NCBI GenBank assembly: GCA_030584085.1
Contig: CP129490.1
Coordinates: 3,195,511-3,259,510 of the forward strand
DNA from: Melioribacteraceae bacterium
GTDB lineage: Bacteria; Bacteroidota; Ignavibacteria; Ignavibacteriales; Melioribacteraceae
Direction: 5' to 3'
DNA: 64,000 nt
Made by a program: the position numbers and the translations under genes. Shown here piece after piece: positions 34,804 to 44,730 of the stretch (the stretch's first letter is position 1; each line of letters begins with the position of its first letter). Below the pieces are notes generated by a model. The model was not told the origin of the DNA. It made no database searches and saw nothing but the letters and a program-made list of their open reading frames with translations.

Positions 34804-35720
34804 TCGGTTGTCTCGGTAATTCTTAGGAAATAATCTTCTAATGATCTGATCGGAATAATTGCACTTACATTGATTCCGTTTTGTATTAAGTATGAATTCA
34901 ATTCCGGTATTTCACTTTTCTGCATTTCAAATACCAGTTGATTTTTTTCTTTTTGCACAAATGAATCAACCCATTGAGTTAATTCTATAACCTCAAATGC
35001 TTTCATAATGTCATCAACTTCAATACTTACTTTTAAGAAATCGGGATTTAATAATTCATCGACTGTGCCTTCAACTTTTGTTGAACCTTTGTTGATTATA
35101 ATCATTCTGTTTGCGATTAACTCAACTTCGTGAAGTATGTGAGATGAAAGAAAAATTGTTTTATTCTGTTCTTTACTTAAACGAATAATTAAGTCACGGA
35201 TTTCCTTCATTCCTTGTGGATCTAAACCGGTGGTAGGTTCATCAAGAATAATAAGTTCGGGATCATGAAGAAGTGCTTGTGCTATTCCGAGTCTTTGTTT
35301 CATTCCATGCGAAAATGTTTTTACTTTACTGTTATATCTTTTATCCAATCCAATTATTTCGAGATGTTTCATTAAATTTTGTTTTGAAACATCGGCACCG
35401 GAAATTTTACCAAGTATTTCCAAATTTTTATAGGCTGTTAAGTACAGATAAAAATCCGGTTTCTCAACAATTGCACCTATCTTCTTTAAGATTTCTAATC
35501 GATTTTTCTGAAGCGATTTCCCAAATATTTTAATATTACCGGATGTCGGTTTAATTAATGTAAGCAACATTCGGATTGTTGTACTTTTCCCTGCTCCATT
35601 AGGACCAAGAAAACCAAACACATCGCCGCGATAGACATTCAAGTCTAGGTTATTAACTGCAATAAGATTTTTGTACTTTTTAGTTAACCCGGAAACTTCG
35701 ATAATCTTTTCGTTTTCCAA
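34800..35720 (-). CDS. ABC transporter ATP-binding protein
   Basis: The 306-residue ATPase has Walker A GPNGAGKST (39-47), the signature FSHGMKQRLGIAQ, Walker B ELIILDEPTTGLD and the switch His in SSHILHEVE. A C-terminal domain of about 90 residues follows. It is the first gene of the three-gene exporter operon. It belongs to the DRA/CcmA-like class that usually pairs with ABC-2 permeases, as here. Confidence 0.93.
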   Translation of the reverse strand: MENEKIIEVSGLTKKYKNLIAVNNLDLNVYRGDVFGFLGPNGAGKSTTIRMLLTLIKPTSGNIKIFGKSLQKNRLEILKKIGAIVEKPDFYLYLTAYKNLEILGKISGADVSKQNLMKHLEIIGLDKRYNSKVKTFSHGMKQRLGIAQALLHDPELIILDEPTTGLDPQGMKEIRDLIIRLSKEQNKTIFLSSHILHEVELIANRMIIINKGSTKVEGTVDELLNPDFLKVSIEVDDIMKAFEVIELTQWVDSFVQKEKNQLVFEMQKSEIPELNSYLIQNGINVSAIIPIRSLEDYFLRITETTE

Positions 35721-35770
35721 ACAATCCTCAAAATTTTGTAATTAGACGAAGCTGAGATTAAAAATGTTCT

Positions 35771-38644
35771 TTAATTTGTTACGGATTTATAAATAGCATC
35801 ATGTAGAACTGATCGGAATGGAATGATCTTCGTATTGTCACGTGTTGGAAAAACTCTATTGGATAAAAGAATAACAAACAATTTTTCATCCTTATCAACC
35901 CAAATTGATGTGCCGGTAAATCCGGTATGACCAAATGAATTTTTAGAAAATAATTTTCCGGCAGATGATTTTTCTTCCGATTTAGTATCCCAACCTAAAG
36001 CTCGTGAACTTAGTTCCGAATTTGTCTTGGTAAAAAGATCAATTGTTTCTTTTTTGAAAAATTGTTTATCCCCGACTTTACCTTCATTAACGTACAAGTA
36101 GATTAATTTTGCTAAATCTTCAGAAGTAGAAAACAATCCGGCATGTCCCGCAACTCCGTTTAATAGATACGCGGTTTCATCATGAACTTTCCCTTTCATC
36201 AATTGCATTCTCCAATAATTATCTTGTTCGGTCGGAACACAATTGTACCAAACTTTTGGCGATGGATTGAAAAATGTGTTTTTCATACCGAGTTTATCGA
36301 ACAGATTTTCTTTTAGATAAACATCGAATTTCATGTTGGTAATCTTCTCTATGACTTTCTGAAGAACAATCATTCCCAGATCACTATATTGATATTTTAT
36401 TCCCGGCTTAAAATCCAATTCAATATTCATGATTGAATTAATAACTTCATCCGCTGTTTTATGTGTTTTATGAAAAGGTCTAAATGCGGGCAATCCGGAA
36501 TTATGAAGTAATAAATTTTTTATTGTTATTCTATCTTTACCGTTGTTATCAAACTGCGGCAAATATTCAATAACTTTATCTTCCAACGAAATTTTACCCT
36601 GATCATAGAGAAGCATAACCGCAGAAGTCGTTCCGATTACTTTTGTCAATGATGCAATATCAAAAATTGAATTGTCTTCAATTCTCTTTGCTCCTTTTTC
36701 ATAAGTACCGGAACCAAAATTATTTCTGTAGATTACTCTCCCTCTATGTCCGACTAATAATTGTGCACCGGGAAAAACTTTTTCTGATACCGCATTTCTC
36801 ATCAATGAATCAACCGAACTAAAAATATAGTTTGAATCCGATCGCATTTTTTGAAAGAATATATTTTTAGCATTCTTTTGTAACCCGGTTCCGAAATCAA
36901 ATTGGGTTTTAGGAATTTTGATCGGAAGTTTTCCACGGATTGCAATATTTCCCAGCAAAGAATTTATTGCTGATGACTGAGTAACTGCTACGTTTCCGTA
37001 TGCCGCAAAGTAAGTCGGTATTTCCGGAACTTCCGCTAACAGATATGGATTTCCAAAACTTAACGCAATCGTCGGTTTACCATTTTTTATTATATCTCTT
37101 ATAAAATTAAACTGATCTTGATGAAGATCTATTGTTCCTTTTGATGATCTGACGTTTGCATAGATTGATAAAATAACAAGATCACTTTCAGAAACTTCTT
37201 CAAGAATTTTCTTGTAATCTTTTTCTGTGCTACTAAAATTCATTCTAAAATTTTTAACGTATCCAAGTTCTTGATTTAACACTTCTTCAAAAAGAAACGG
37301 ATCTTCAATTGTTTTGGCAAATCGCGAATCACTTATTGTAACAGAAATTACTTTTGAATAATCGTCAGGGTTAATTGGTATGATATTCTGTTCATCTTTA
37401 ACTAAAGTAATTGAACTTTCAGCGATGTCTTGTGCTAATCTAAAATGGGATCGTTTGTTTATTTCTTTTCTGGCTTGATGAATATCTACATATTTGTTTT
37501 CATCAAGCTTCAACCATTTTTTAACTTTCAAAATCTTTCTAACCGATTCATTAATTCTCTCTTCCGAAATTCTTCCTAGATTTACAGCATCAACAATACC
37601 ATCAATCATTTCTTTTTCTTTGCTGGGGAATAACAAAATATCGCAGCCAGCTTGAATTGAAAGCAAACCGATTTGTGCTTGTGTATAATCATTCGTTAAA
37701 GCTTGCATGTTGAGTGCATCTGTTACAACCAATCCGTCAAATCCCATTTCATTTTTTAGAAGAGTAGTGACTACATTATATGAAAAAGTTGCCGGAGCGC
37801 CTTCAACATCTGTTAATTCTGGTACATCAAGATGACCTATCATTACTGATTTTACACCTGCATCAATTGCAAATTGAAATGCTTTTAGGTCAACTTCCCA
37901 AAGTTCTTTTTTAGTTAATTCAATCAGCGGAAGTTCATTATGCGAATCTAAATCTGTTGCACCATGACCGGGAAAATGTTTTGCGGTAGATATCAAGTTG
38001 CTTTCATGCATTCCTCTTATGAAAGCATCAGAATGAATTGCAATAACATCCGGGTCGGATGAATATGCTCTTACATTTATAATTGGATTTCTATAATCAT
38101 GAATTACATCAACTAACGGTGCATAGTTTTGATGCACTCCAAGTACTCTTGCTTCCTGCCCTACAATCCTCCCCATATAGTAATCATTTTTTGGATTTCC
38201 CGAAGCAGCAAATGCCATTTTATACGGGAACTCAACTGCATCGGATAAACGCATACCCAGTCCGCGCTCATAGTCGGCTGAAATTAAGAGAGGAATTTTT
38301 GATCTCTTCTGAAGTTGGTTAATTATAGCCGTTTGATTTTCTATATCACCGGCTAAAAAAATAATCCCACCTACTTGTTCATCCTCTACAAGTTTCTTCA
38401 ATCTATTGTATTGTCTGGAATACTTTATCGTATCTTGTCCATTTGCATACGGTATAACCAGCTGCGCAATTTTTTTGCGAAGTGTTAATGAATTTAATGT
38501 TGATTCAACCCATTTTTGGTCGTCTTGCGATAAAGGAAATAATTTATCAAAGGTATGCTTGGGTTTACGAAGCTGCGTAATATTCTCGGAAGGAATGATT
38601 ATCGAAATTAATAATATTATCAAAAATCCTACAGCAGTTCGCAT
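35771..38644 (-). CDS. GH3 beta-N-acetylglucosaminidase fused to serine beta-lactamase-like domain
   Basis: The 957-residue protein has an N-terminal signal or anchor (VGFLIILLISIIIP). A family 3 glycoside hydrolase domain follows, with the NagZ-type KHFPGHG (222-228), a DSH around residue 233 and the nucleophile D309 in VVTDALNM. A GH3 C-terminal domain comes next, then a serine-hydrolase domain with S665-x-x-K668 (SLTK) and YSDLG. NagZ-like enzymes remove GlcNAc from muropeptides. The beta-lactamase/PBP-like domain may act on peptide stems. It is transcribed with an AmpG-like permease and a GlcNAc kinase, which points to cell-wall recycling. Confidence 0.88.
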   Translation of the reverse strand: MRTAVGFLIILLISIIIPSENITQLRKPKHTFDKLFPLSQDDQKWVESTLNSLTLRKKIAQLVIPYANGQDTIKYSRQYNRLKKLVEDEQVGGIIFLAGDIENQTAIINQLQKRSKIPLLISADYERGLGMRLSDAVEFPYKMAFAASGNPKNDYYMGRIVGQEARVLGVHQNYAPLVDVIHDYRNPIINVRAYSSDPDVIAIHSDAFIRGMHESNLISTAKHFPGHGATDLDSHNELPLIELTKKELWEVDLKAFQFAIDAGVKSVMIGHLDVPELTDVEGAPATFSYNVVTTLLKNEMGFDGLVVTDALNMQALTNDYTQAQIGLLSIQAGCDILLFPSKEKEMIDGIVDAVNLGRISEERINESVRKILKVKKWLKLDENKYVDIHQARKEINKRSHFRLAQDIAESSITLVKDEQNIIPINPDDYSKVISVTISDSRFAKTIEDPFLFEEVLNQELGYVKNFRMNFSSTEKDYKKILEEVSESDLVILSIYANVRSSKGTIDLHQDQFNFIRDIIKNGKPTIALSFGNPYLLAEVPEIPTYFAAYGNVAVTQSSAINSLLGNIAIRGKLPIKIPKTQFDFGTGLQKNAKNIFFQKMRSDSNYIFSSVDSLMRNAVSEKVFPGAQLLVGHRGRVIYRNNFGSGTYEKGAKRIEDNSIFDIASLTKVIGTTSAVMLLYDQGKISLEDKVIEYLPQFDNNGKDRITIKNLLLHNSGLPAFRPFHKTHKTADEVINSIMNIELDFKPGIKYQYSDLGMIVLQKVIEKITNMKFDVYLKENLFDKLGMKNTFFNPSPKVWYNCVPTEQDNYWRMQLMKGKVHDETAYLLNGVAGHAGLFSTSEDLAKLIYLYVNEGKVGDKQFFKKETIDLFTKTNSELSSRALGWDTKSEEKSSAGKLFSKNSFGHTGFTGTSIWVDKDEKLFVILLSNRVFPTRDNTKIIPFRSVLHDAIYKSVTN

Positions 38645-38646
38645 GA

Positions 38647-39924
38647 CTATTTTTCTTTCTTAATCCCGAATAGCGGATCGATTTTAATAAATTTTGTGAT
38701 CACAAATGCCGGTATTGTTGCTATTAAAATCCAGATAAAAAACATTTTATAACCCAGTGCTTCTTGAAGCCAACCGCTGAACATTCCGGGGATCATCATT
38801 CCCAGAGCCATAAAACCCGTTGTAATCGCGAAGTGTGCTGTTTTATGTTCTCCTTCTGAAACATATATCATAAAAAGCATGTATGCAGTAAAACCAAATC
38901 CATATCCAAATTGTTCAACTGCAATTAATGAAGATATCATATAGAATGATTCGGGTTGAAGAAGAGACATATATACATAAACTGTATTCGGCAAGTTGAT
39001 TGCGATCAACATCCACCATAGCCACTTTTTAAGCCCGTCTTTTGAACAAACAATTCCACCAAGAATTCCTCCGATCATCAATGCAATCAATCCGATAGTG
39101 CCATAAATTAAACCAACTTCGGATGTAGTTAATTCTAATCCGCCTATTTCTCTTTTATCTAATAGAAATGGTGCTGCTATTTTAACGAGCTGGGCTTCGC
39201 TGAATCTATAGAAAAGTAAAAATCCTATTGTTATTAAAATTCCTTTCTTCTTAAAGAACATTAAGAATGTATTGATGAAATCTTCGAAAAACTTTTTTGC
39301 GGAAACTGCTTTGCGAGATACATCAACACCCGGATAAGGTAAGGCGAAATAATGATAGATAAAAAATAGAACGAATAATCCGGCAAGAATAACAAATACA
39401 ATTACCCATGCTGTTTTTATGCTGTATAATTCTTCGAAATACCCTGCAAGTATTACAAGAAGACCCTGTCCGGTTAACATCGCAAAACGATAAAATGTAC
39501 TTCTTATTCCGACAAAAAATGCTTGGTGATGTTCACTCAAACCAAGCATATAAAACCCATCGGCTGCAATGTCATGTGTAGCAGAACTGAAAGCCATCAG
39601 CCAAAAAAATAATAAAGTAAGTTGAATATAATTATCCGCCGGGATTGTTAATGCAATTCCGCCTAAACCGGCACCAATAATTAACTGCATTGCTAAAATC
39701 CAAGCCCGTTTTGTTTTAAACAGATCAACAACCGGACTCCATAATGGTTTTATAACCCAAGGCAAATAAAGCCAGCTTGTGTAAAGAGCAATGTCTGTGT
39801 TCGATAAGCCAAGCCGCTTATACATTATAACAGAGACAGTCATTACAATAATATAGGGCATGCCTTCCGCAAAATACAACGAAGGGACCCAAGTCCAAGG
39901 ACTTCTGATTTTTCTTTCCTTCAT
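38647..39924 (-). CDS. AmpG-like muropeptide permease (MFS)
   Basis: The 425-residue protein has about twelve transmembrane helices. N-terminal sequence PSLYFAEGMPYIIVMTVSVIMYKRLGLS and the motif SWLYLPWVIKPLWSPVVD are typical of AmpG permeases. AmpG imports GlcNAc-anhydroMurNAc peptides from the periplasm. It overlaps the GlcNAc kinase gene by four bases and ends two bases before the GH3/serine hydrolase fusion, so the three form an operon. The specific substrate is inferred from this company. Confidence 0.85.
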   Translation of the reverse strand: MKERKIRSPWTWVPSLYFAEGMPYIIVMTVSVIMYKRLGLSNTDIALYTSWLYLPWVIKPLWSPVVDLFKTKRAWILAMQLIIGAGLGGIALTIPADNYIQLTLLFFWLMAFSSATHDIAADGFYMLGLSEHHQAFFVGIRSTFYRFAMLTGQGLLVILAGYFEELYSIKTAWVIVFVILAGLFVLFFIYHYFALPYPGVDVSRKAVSAKKFFEDFINTFLMFFKKKGILITIGFLLFYRFSEAQLVKIAAPFLLDKREIGGLELTTSEVGLIYGTIGLIALMIGGILGGIVCSKDGLKKWLWWMLIAINLPNTVYVYMSLLQPESFYMISSLIAVEQFGYGFGFTAYMLFMIYVSEGEHKTAHFAITTGFMALGMMIPGMFSGWLQEALGYKMFFIWILIATIPAFVITKFIKIDPLFGIKKEK

Positions 39925-40829
39925 TCAATTCCTTTGAATAAATTCTTAGCTATAAGAACAGCACCAAACTCGGCGCTATGTTTTGGTTCAATAATTTTTA
40001 ATTGAGGCAGTTTTTTATTTATAATATCGGTAAGCATTTTTTTGTAATAATTTTCAGATTGAAGAAGTCCGCCTGTTAAAATTAAATTAAGTCGATCAAA
40101 TTTTACTGAATCACACATTGCTTTTAAATGTATTAGCAATTCATTAGCTTCACTTTGCAAAATGTTTATAGCATCTTGAATTCCTTTTGATGCCGCATTA
40201 ATTACAACTTCAGCAAATTGTGATATTTCATAATTGTTTTTATAAATCAGATCGATCAGTTCATTTGTTGAATTTACTTTTAATTCTGTTTTAGCTATGA
40301 GAAACAATTCACTTTTATTAATTCTACCATCAACCATTTTAGAAAATAAGTTTAATCCCTTTTGACCGATGGAATAACCTGAACCTTCATCACCTATTAA
40401 TCTTCCAAATCCGCCAACTCGATTTATTATATTCTCAATTTTATAAAATAAGATGGAGCCTGTTCCGGCAATCAAAATTGCACCGTCTTCATTTTCGAAT
40501 GCACCTTTAATTGTGATCTCTGCATCGGATACAACTTTTATATGTTGAGTTTTGGGAAGACTCTCACTTAAATAATCCTGAAATTTTTCAGCACTGTCTT
40601 TCCTTCCGGCTCCGGCAGTTCCAATAACTAATGCAATTTCGTGATCTTTGTAATTATTGAGATGTGGATCGAGTAAATTAATTACATTGAGAACCGCTTC
40701 TTCAAATCCAATTTTAAGAAAATTTGAAGCTCCGCCAACGTCTTCTGTCAATACATTTAAGTTTTCATCGGTAATTAACAATTTAGTATTACTGCCGCCG
40801 CCGTCAATTCCGCATAGAATTCTTTTCAT
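39921..40829 (-). CDS. BadF/BadG-type ATPase, N-acetylglucosamine kinase-like
   Basis: The 302-residue protein has the ASKHA ATPase pattern: phosphate-1 loop GIDGGGSNTKLLITD, phosphate-2 ILIAGTGSILFYK, and GGFGRLIGDEGSGYSIG, the signature of GlcNAc kinases of the BcrAD_BadFG family. Members phosphorylate GlcNAc (or related amino sugars) set free during cell-wall turnover. It is the first gene of an operon with an AmpG-like permease and a GH3/serine hydrolase fusion, supporting a recycling role. Confidence 0.86.
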   Translation of the reverse strand: MKRILCGIDGGGSNTKLLITDENLNVLTEDVGGASNFLKIGFEEAVLNVINLLDPHLNNYKDHEIALVIGTAGAGRKDSAEKFQDYLSESLPKTQHIKVVSDAEITIKGAFENEDGAILIAGTGSILFYKIENIINRVGGFGRLIGDEGSGYSIGQKGLNLFSKMVDGRINKSELFLIAKTELKVNSTNELIDLIYKNNYEISQFAEVVINAASKGIQDAINILQSEANELLIHLKAMCDSVKFDRLNLILTGGLLQSENYYKKMLTDIINKKLPQLKIIEPKHSAEFGAVLIAKNLFKGIE

Positions 40830-40963
40830 GGTAAGTTTTTTTAGTTATTAAATCCAAAATAGATAATTAGAATAGAACTTAAAAATTATTTGTATATCAT
40901 TTCACTTGTTTATCAGTTACGATCTTTTATATTTTAAAACGCCTTACTAAAGAAAGGAATAAG

Positions 40964-41425
40964 ATGATTGACTTTACCATAAATCAATATTTTCATATTG
41001 CCTTACTCGGAGGCATACTTGCCACAAGCGGTATGACGGCCATCCTGTATATTTTTGATAAAGCAGGACTAGCCAATGGCGACATGGTGAGGGCTGTCGG
41101 AAGTTTGATTACAAAAAAGTATGAAAATGCTTTGATTCCCGGATTATTATTACACTATTCTTCGGGTATTTTTTTCTCAATTGTTTATGCTCTTGCAATT
41201 GATTTGTTTAATACGGTTACAGTAGAAAGTTCAATTGCATACGGGGTAGCAATAGGAATATTTCATGGAGCGGTAGTAGCTTTGGTCTTAGTTGTAATTA
41301 TCGCAGAACATCATCCTTTGGAAAAATTTCAGAAAACCGGAATAGCAGTTGCGGTATTACATTGGGCGGCTCACATTGTGTTTGGTTTAATTGTCGGAAT
41401 AATCGTGGGAATTACTGTTATTTAA
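40964..41425 (+). CDS. Small integral membrane protein
   Basis: The 153-residue protein has about four hydrophobic helices (ALLGGILATSGMTAILYIF, LLHYSSGIFFSIVYALAI, GIFHGAVVALVLVVIIAE, AHIVFGLIVGIIVGITVI) with conserved-looking His residues in between (HYSSG, FHGAV, EHHPLE, LHWAAH). It has an AAAGGAA ribosome site. It ends base to base against the convergent anti-sigma gene. The His pattern suggests a family with a metal or heme site, but I do not recognise it. Confidence 0.6.
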   Translation: MIDFTINQYFHIALLGGILATSGMTAILYIFDKAGLANGDMVRAVGSLITKKYENALIPGLLLHYSSGIFFSIVYALAIDLFNTVTVESSIAYGVAIGIFHGAVVALVLVVIIAEHHPLEKFQKTGIAVAVLHWAAHIVFGLIVGIIVGITVI

Positions 41426-42622
41426 TTATATCTGCCATTCAATTTCATTGTGCCAAAGTTCGAGCATTTTCTTATCCAGCTTAATAATTCCCTCTTGTGT
41501 AATTCCGGGAACAACCGGATAAAATTCGTTTAACTTTTGGTAAATCGGAATGCGGTCTGCCGGTGTTTTGGCTTTTGGAATAAGGTATAAAAGTGTCATG
41601 CCGTCTAATGGTTGAGCAATATTCAAAACTTTTCCAAAATCTGCAATTGAAGGAGTACCAAAACTTATTTTATCCACAAGGGAAATTAAACTTGAATCTG
41701 CAGCGATATGATAAGGAATTCCAATTGTGCCATCACTTGAAATTGTGCATTTATGATCTTGAACGAGTGTAATTTCTTCTTTAGAATTGGAAACTTTTAA
41801 AATGCCATTAGCGGTTTCCAAATTCAGAAACGATACGTTGTTAATTGAAGCAGTAAAATTTCCGGTTATAATTTTTAATTCTGCTTGAGGGGTAATAATA
41901 GTTAATCTTGGATCATCAATTTTACAAACAGCATCCAATCTTCCGGAGGTAAGTGAAATGATATTTTCAGAATCTTTTCCTTTCAATACTTTTAACGAGG
42001 AGAAACTTCTTAAATCAACTCTTCCTGCATTAGGGATATTAATTGAAACTTTTGTCGAATCTTCGGTGGTGATAATTTGATTATTATCTATTGTTGATGC
42101 ACTCGATGTCGGAACGATTGAATAATTACCATAATTCAATTTTAAGTTCCACGGTAAGTTGGTATTAAAAAAATCATAAATAAAATATCCGCCAACAATA
42201 AGAATCACTGCTAGTATAGCAATTAAAGGTTTCTTTGGTAAACTCTTCTTTTCAAATGTGTTTACAAGATCTCTGTCTACTGATTTTGCAGAAATACCTG
42301 AATCTAACTTTAGACGTTTTCTTTTCTCACCCTCGCTCTCGGTTTGTTCGGTAATCTCTCGTATCTTTTTCTGTTTATCAGATTTGATTTTTTCCAAACT
42401 CTGGGATAGTAACTCATCGGAAATTTTGCTCAACACTGTCTGCGGTGTTTTAATGCCTATTGGAAGTGATTGAGCCTTCTTTATTAATTTATTTAGTAAT
42501 TCATATTCGGCAGCAAGGTCTTCGTATTCTTCGAGGTAAGATTCAATAGTATCCTTTTCGTCTAAAGAAAGTAGTCCGTCAAAATAATCGTGCATTAAAT
42601 TTCTAACGTCGTCTCTGGTCAT
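41426..42622 (-). CDS. FecR-like anti-sigma factor
   Basis: The 398-residue protein has an N-terminal cytoplasmic region with a zf-HC2-like helical pattern (MTRDDVRNLMHDYFDGLLSLDEKD), one transmembrane helix near residue 140 (PLIAILAVILIVGGYFIYDFF) and a periplasmic FecR-type beta domain (GRVDLRSFSSLKVLKG, SGRLDAVCKI, ITGNFTASI). Anti-sigma factors of this kind hold an ECF sigma factor until a surface signal is received. It overlaps the sigma gene by four bases, which supports a sigma/anti-sigma pair. Confidence 0.78.
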   Translation of the reverse strand: MTRDDVRNLMHDYFDGLLSLDEKDTIESYLEEYEDLAAEYELLNKLIKKAQSLPIGIKTPQTVLSKISDELLSQSLEKIKSDKQKKIREITEQTESEGEKRKRLKLDSGISAKSVDRDLVNTFEKKSLPKKPLIAILAVILIVGGYFIYDFFNTNLPWNLKLNYGNYSIVPTSSASTIDNNQIITTEDSTKVSINIPNAGRVDLRSFSSLKVLKGKDSENIISLTSGRLDAVCKIDDPRLTIITPQAELKIITGNFTASINNVSFLNLETANGILKVSNSKEEITLVQDHKCTISSDGTIGIPYHIAADSSLISLVDKISFGTPSIADFGKVLNIAQPLDGMTLLYLIPKAKTPADRIPIYQKLNEFYPVVPGITQEGIIKLDKKMLELWHNEIEWQI

Positions 42623-43149
42623 TGAATATCGACTCCCGTTAAAGTTGCACGAGAATTTCTTATGATTCTTTTTATTTCATCAATTGTGAGATCACCAAAA
42701 AAACCTGCTATTTCTTCATAATCGTAACCTTCAACATCATGCAATACAAAAATAGTACGTTCAAGTTCTGGTAGTTCTAAAATTGTGCTTTCAAATTGAC
42801 TATTGGTATGAACACGATTAAAAATTGTCGAATCATTTTTCTTTTCGGCGGGATAAACCTTTGCTCGAACTTCGCGGGTTCGTAATTCCTCCATAATTTC
42901 AAATACCGCAATTCCTCTTAACCATGCAGTTACAGCAGTATCTTCGCGAACAAATTTGATATTCTGCCATGCCGAAAGAAATACATCTTTTGTAACTTCT
43001 TCGGCAATATTTGCATCACCTAAACACAATCCGCAAATTGCATATACTCTAGCAAGATTAATCTCACAAAGCTCTAAAAAGGAATTCTTTCTCCCTTTTT
43101 GAGATAAATTGATTAGATACTTTATATATGTTACGTTCGGTGCCTGCAA
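42619..43149 (-). CDS. ECF RNA polymerase sigma factor
   Basis: The 176-residue protein shows region 2 (LARVYAICGLCLGDANIAEEVTKDVFLSAWQN) and region 4 (LPELERTIFVLHDVEGYDYEEIAGFF followed by the recognition helix). It should direct RNA polymerase to a small regulon when released by its partner anti-sigma factor, which follows with a four-base overlap. The usual HTH residues are a little diverged (DLTIDEIKRIIRNSRATL). Confidence 0.85.
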   Translation of the reverse strand: MQAPNVTYIKYLINLSQKGRKNSFLELCEINLARVYAICGLCLGDANIAEEVTKDVFLSAWQNIKFVREDTAVTAWLRGIAVFEIMEELRTREVRAKVYPAEKKNDSTIFNRVHTNSQFESTILELPELERTIFVLHDVEGYDYEEIAGFFGDLTIDEIKRIIRNSRATLTGVDIQ

Positions 43150-43206
43150 TCTACTCTCTATTAATAGATAAAAAGATTTCGATGTAAAAGTTAACTAATG
43201 TGAGAA

Positions 43207-43614
43207 TCAGTTTCTAACTAAAATTTGCATCTCGCCATATCGATTTTTATTGTTTTTAGAGATTCTTGCAATAATTCTTACAGGATTGTTTCCATCATAA
43301 CCATTTAAATCGCCTTTTGCATCGATGTTTACCCTCTGATTATTTGCGACAAGTGAAACCGAAAACTTACCGAGTTCATTGCGGGTAAATTCACTAGGAA
43401 GTTGAAACCCATTATATGATCCACCACCTCCTCCAAGATTTGTCGGCTTCTTATAATACTCTTCGGCTTTTGATAATATTGTAAGACTATGACTAATTAA
43501 TTGTTCGCGCGCGCTATCCTGCGAGTAAACTTGAAACATCTGCAAGCCGGTTACAATAGCCAATCCGATGATAATAACTCCAAGAGTAATATATAAAAGT
43601 TGCGCAGTACCCAT
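43207..43614 (-). CDS. Single-span membrane protein with Gly-rich linker
   Basis: The 135-residue protein has one N-terminal hydrophobic helix (YITLGVIIIGLAIVTGLQMF), a polar helix, a Gly-rich linker (NLGGGGGSYNG) and a small beta-rich C-terminal domain. The layout resembles pilin-like proteins, but no prepilin peptidase site with a Glu at position +5 is visible. It lies just upstream of the sigma/anti-sigma operon in the same direction. The function is unknown. Confidence 0.55.
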   Translation of the reverse strand: MGTAQLLYITLGVIIIGLAIVTGLQMFQVYSQDSAREQLISHSLTILSKAEEYYKKPTNLGGGGGSYNGFQLPSEFTRNELGKFSVSLVANNQRVNIDAKGDLNGYDGNNPVRIIARISKNNKNRYGEMQILVRN

Positions 43615-43687
43615 TCTACATGCCGATTATTATTGATAAATTATAATATGAATATTATCCTATTTGTTCAATAGCGCAAAGTTATCA

Positions 43688-44581
43688 ATGAACTTTAAAA
43701 TTATACATAACGACCCTATAAATAGGGAAATAAAACGAATTGCAATTGAGTTGCTCGATGATTCGATTTCACGCTTAGGAGTTGTTCAAACTTCATTTGA
43801 TGTATCAATACACGAAACACGTAAAAATTTTAAGAAAATGCGAGGACTACTGCGATTAGTAAGAAATGAACTTGGTGAAGATATTTTCAAAAAGGAAAAT
43901 ATCTTGTTCAGAGATACAGGAAGAATTCTTTCACCTATCAGAGATGCTGCGGTTATGGTCGAATCCTTAAACTTGATAAAAAAGAATTATTCAAATGAGA
44001 TAAAGCAAAACGAATATGATCTGTTAAAAAAGAATTTATCAGTACGAGCAAGACGAGTACGCTCGCAATTCAAAAAGAATAAGGAATTAATTGAAGCAGT
44101 TATAAATATTCTAGAAAATCATAAATCCGATATAATTAAACTTCCTCTTCGAAAAAAAACTTTTACACAATTAATACCGAGTATTAATTTAGTTTACGAA
44201 CGAGGACTAAATGCTATGCAAACTGCTGTGAGATATCCATCTGCGTCTAATTTTCACGAGTGGAGAAAACGAGCTAAATATTTGTGGTACCAGACTCGAA
44301 TCTTAGAAGATGCATGGCCGGAATATATGACTTTGCTAGCTGCTAAACTTTCACAGCTTTCAGATGTATTAGGCTTAGAACATGATCTTGCCGAATTAAG
44401 GAATTTGTTAATGAAAGAATCTACTCTTTGTACTAATAAAGAATTTCAAACAAAACTTTTTAATTACATCGGGCAGGAAAGATTAAAATTACAAAGTGAT
44501 GCAAAATCATTATCACCATTTATTTATTCTGAAACTCCTGAAAATTTTTCCGGAAGATTACAAGCATATTGGACTCAATAA
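43688..44581 (+). CDS. CHAD-domain protein
   Basis: Started at the ATG giving MNFKIIHNDP (an in-frame TTG eight codons upstream has no better support), the protein has 297 residues. It shows the CHAD pattern of conserved His and basic residues: SIHETRKNFKKMRGLLRLVR and, later, FHEWRKRAKYLWYQTRILE. CHAD domains are helical bundles that bind inorganic polyphosphate (family knowledge). It stands alone, without a neighbouring adenylate cyclase-like CYTH gene. A role in polyphosphate granules is plausible. Confidence 0.85.
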   Translation: MNFKIIHNDPINREIKRIAIELLDDSISRLGVVQTSFDVSIHETRKNFKKMRGLLRLVRNELGEDIFKKENILFRDTGRILSPIRDAAVMVESLNLIKKNYSNEIKQNEYDLLKKNLSVRARRVRSQFKKNKELIEAVINILENHKSDIIKLPLRKKTFTQLIPSINLVYERGLNAMQTAVRYPSASNFHEWRKRAKYLWYQTRILEDAWPEYMTLLAAKLSQLSDVLGLEHDLAELRNLLMKESTLCTNKEFQTKLFNYIGQERLKLQSDAKSLSPFIYSETPENFSGRLQAYWTQ

Positions 44582-44730
44582 ATATTTATCCAAAATTGCT
44601 GTTATTGCAAACCAAACCACTTCAATAAAACTTTTACAATTCTTTTACAATATATTCTCTTGATCCGGATTTTTTATTTATATCTTCGTCTCTATCTGAA
44701 TTTATTTAGAAAGTAGAGAAAGCAAATTCA

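Noticed and set aside
43664-43687. TTG start for the CHAD protein eight codons upstream
   Set aside because: No better ribosome site supports it, and the ATG at 43688 gives the usual family N-terminus.
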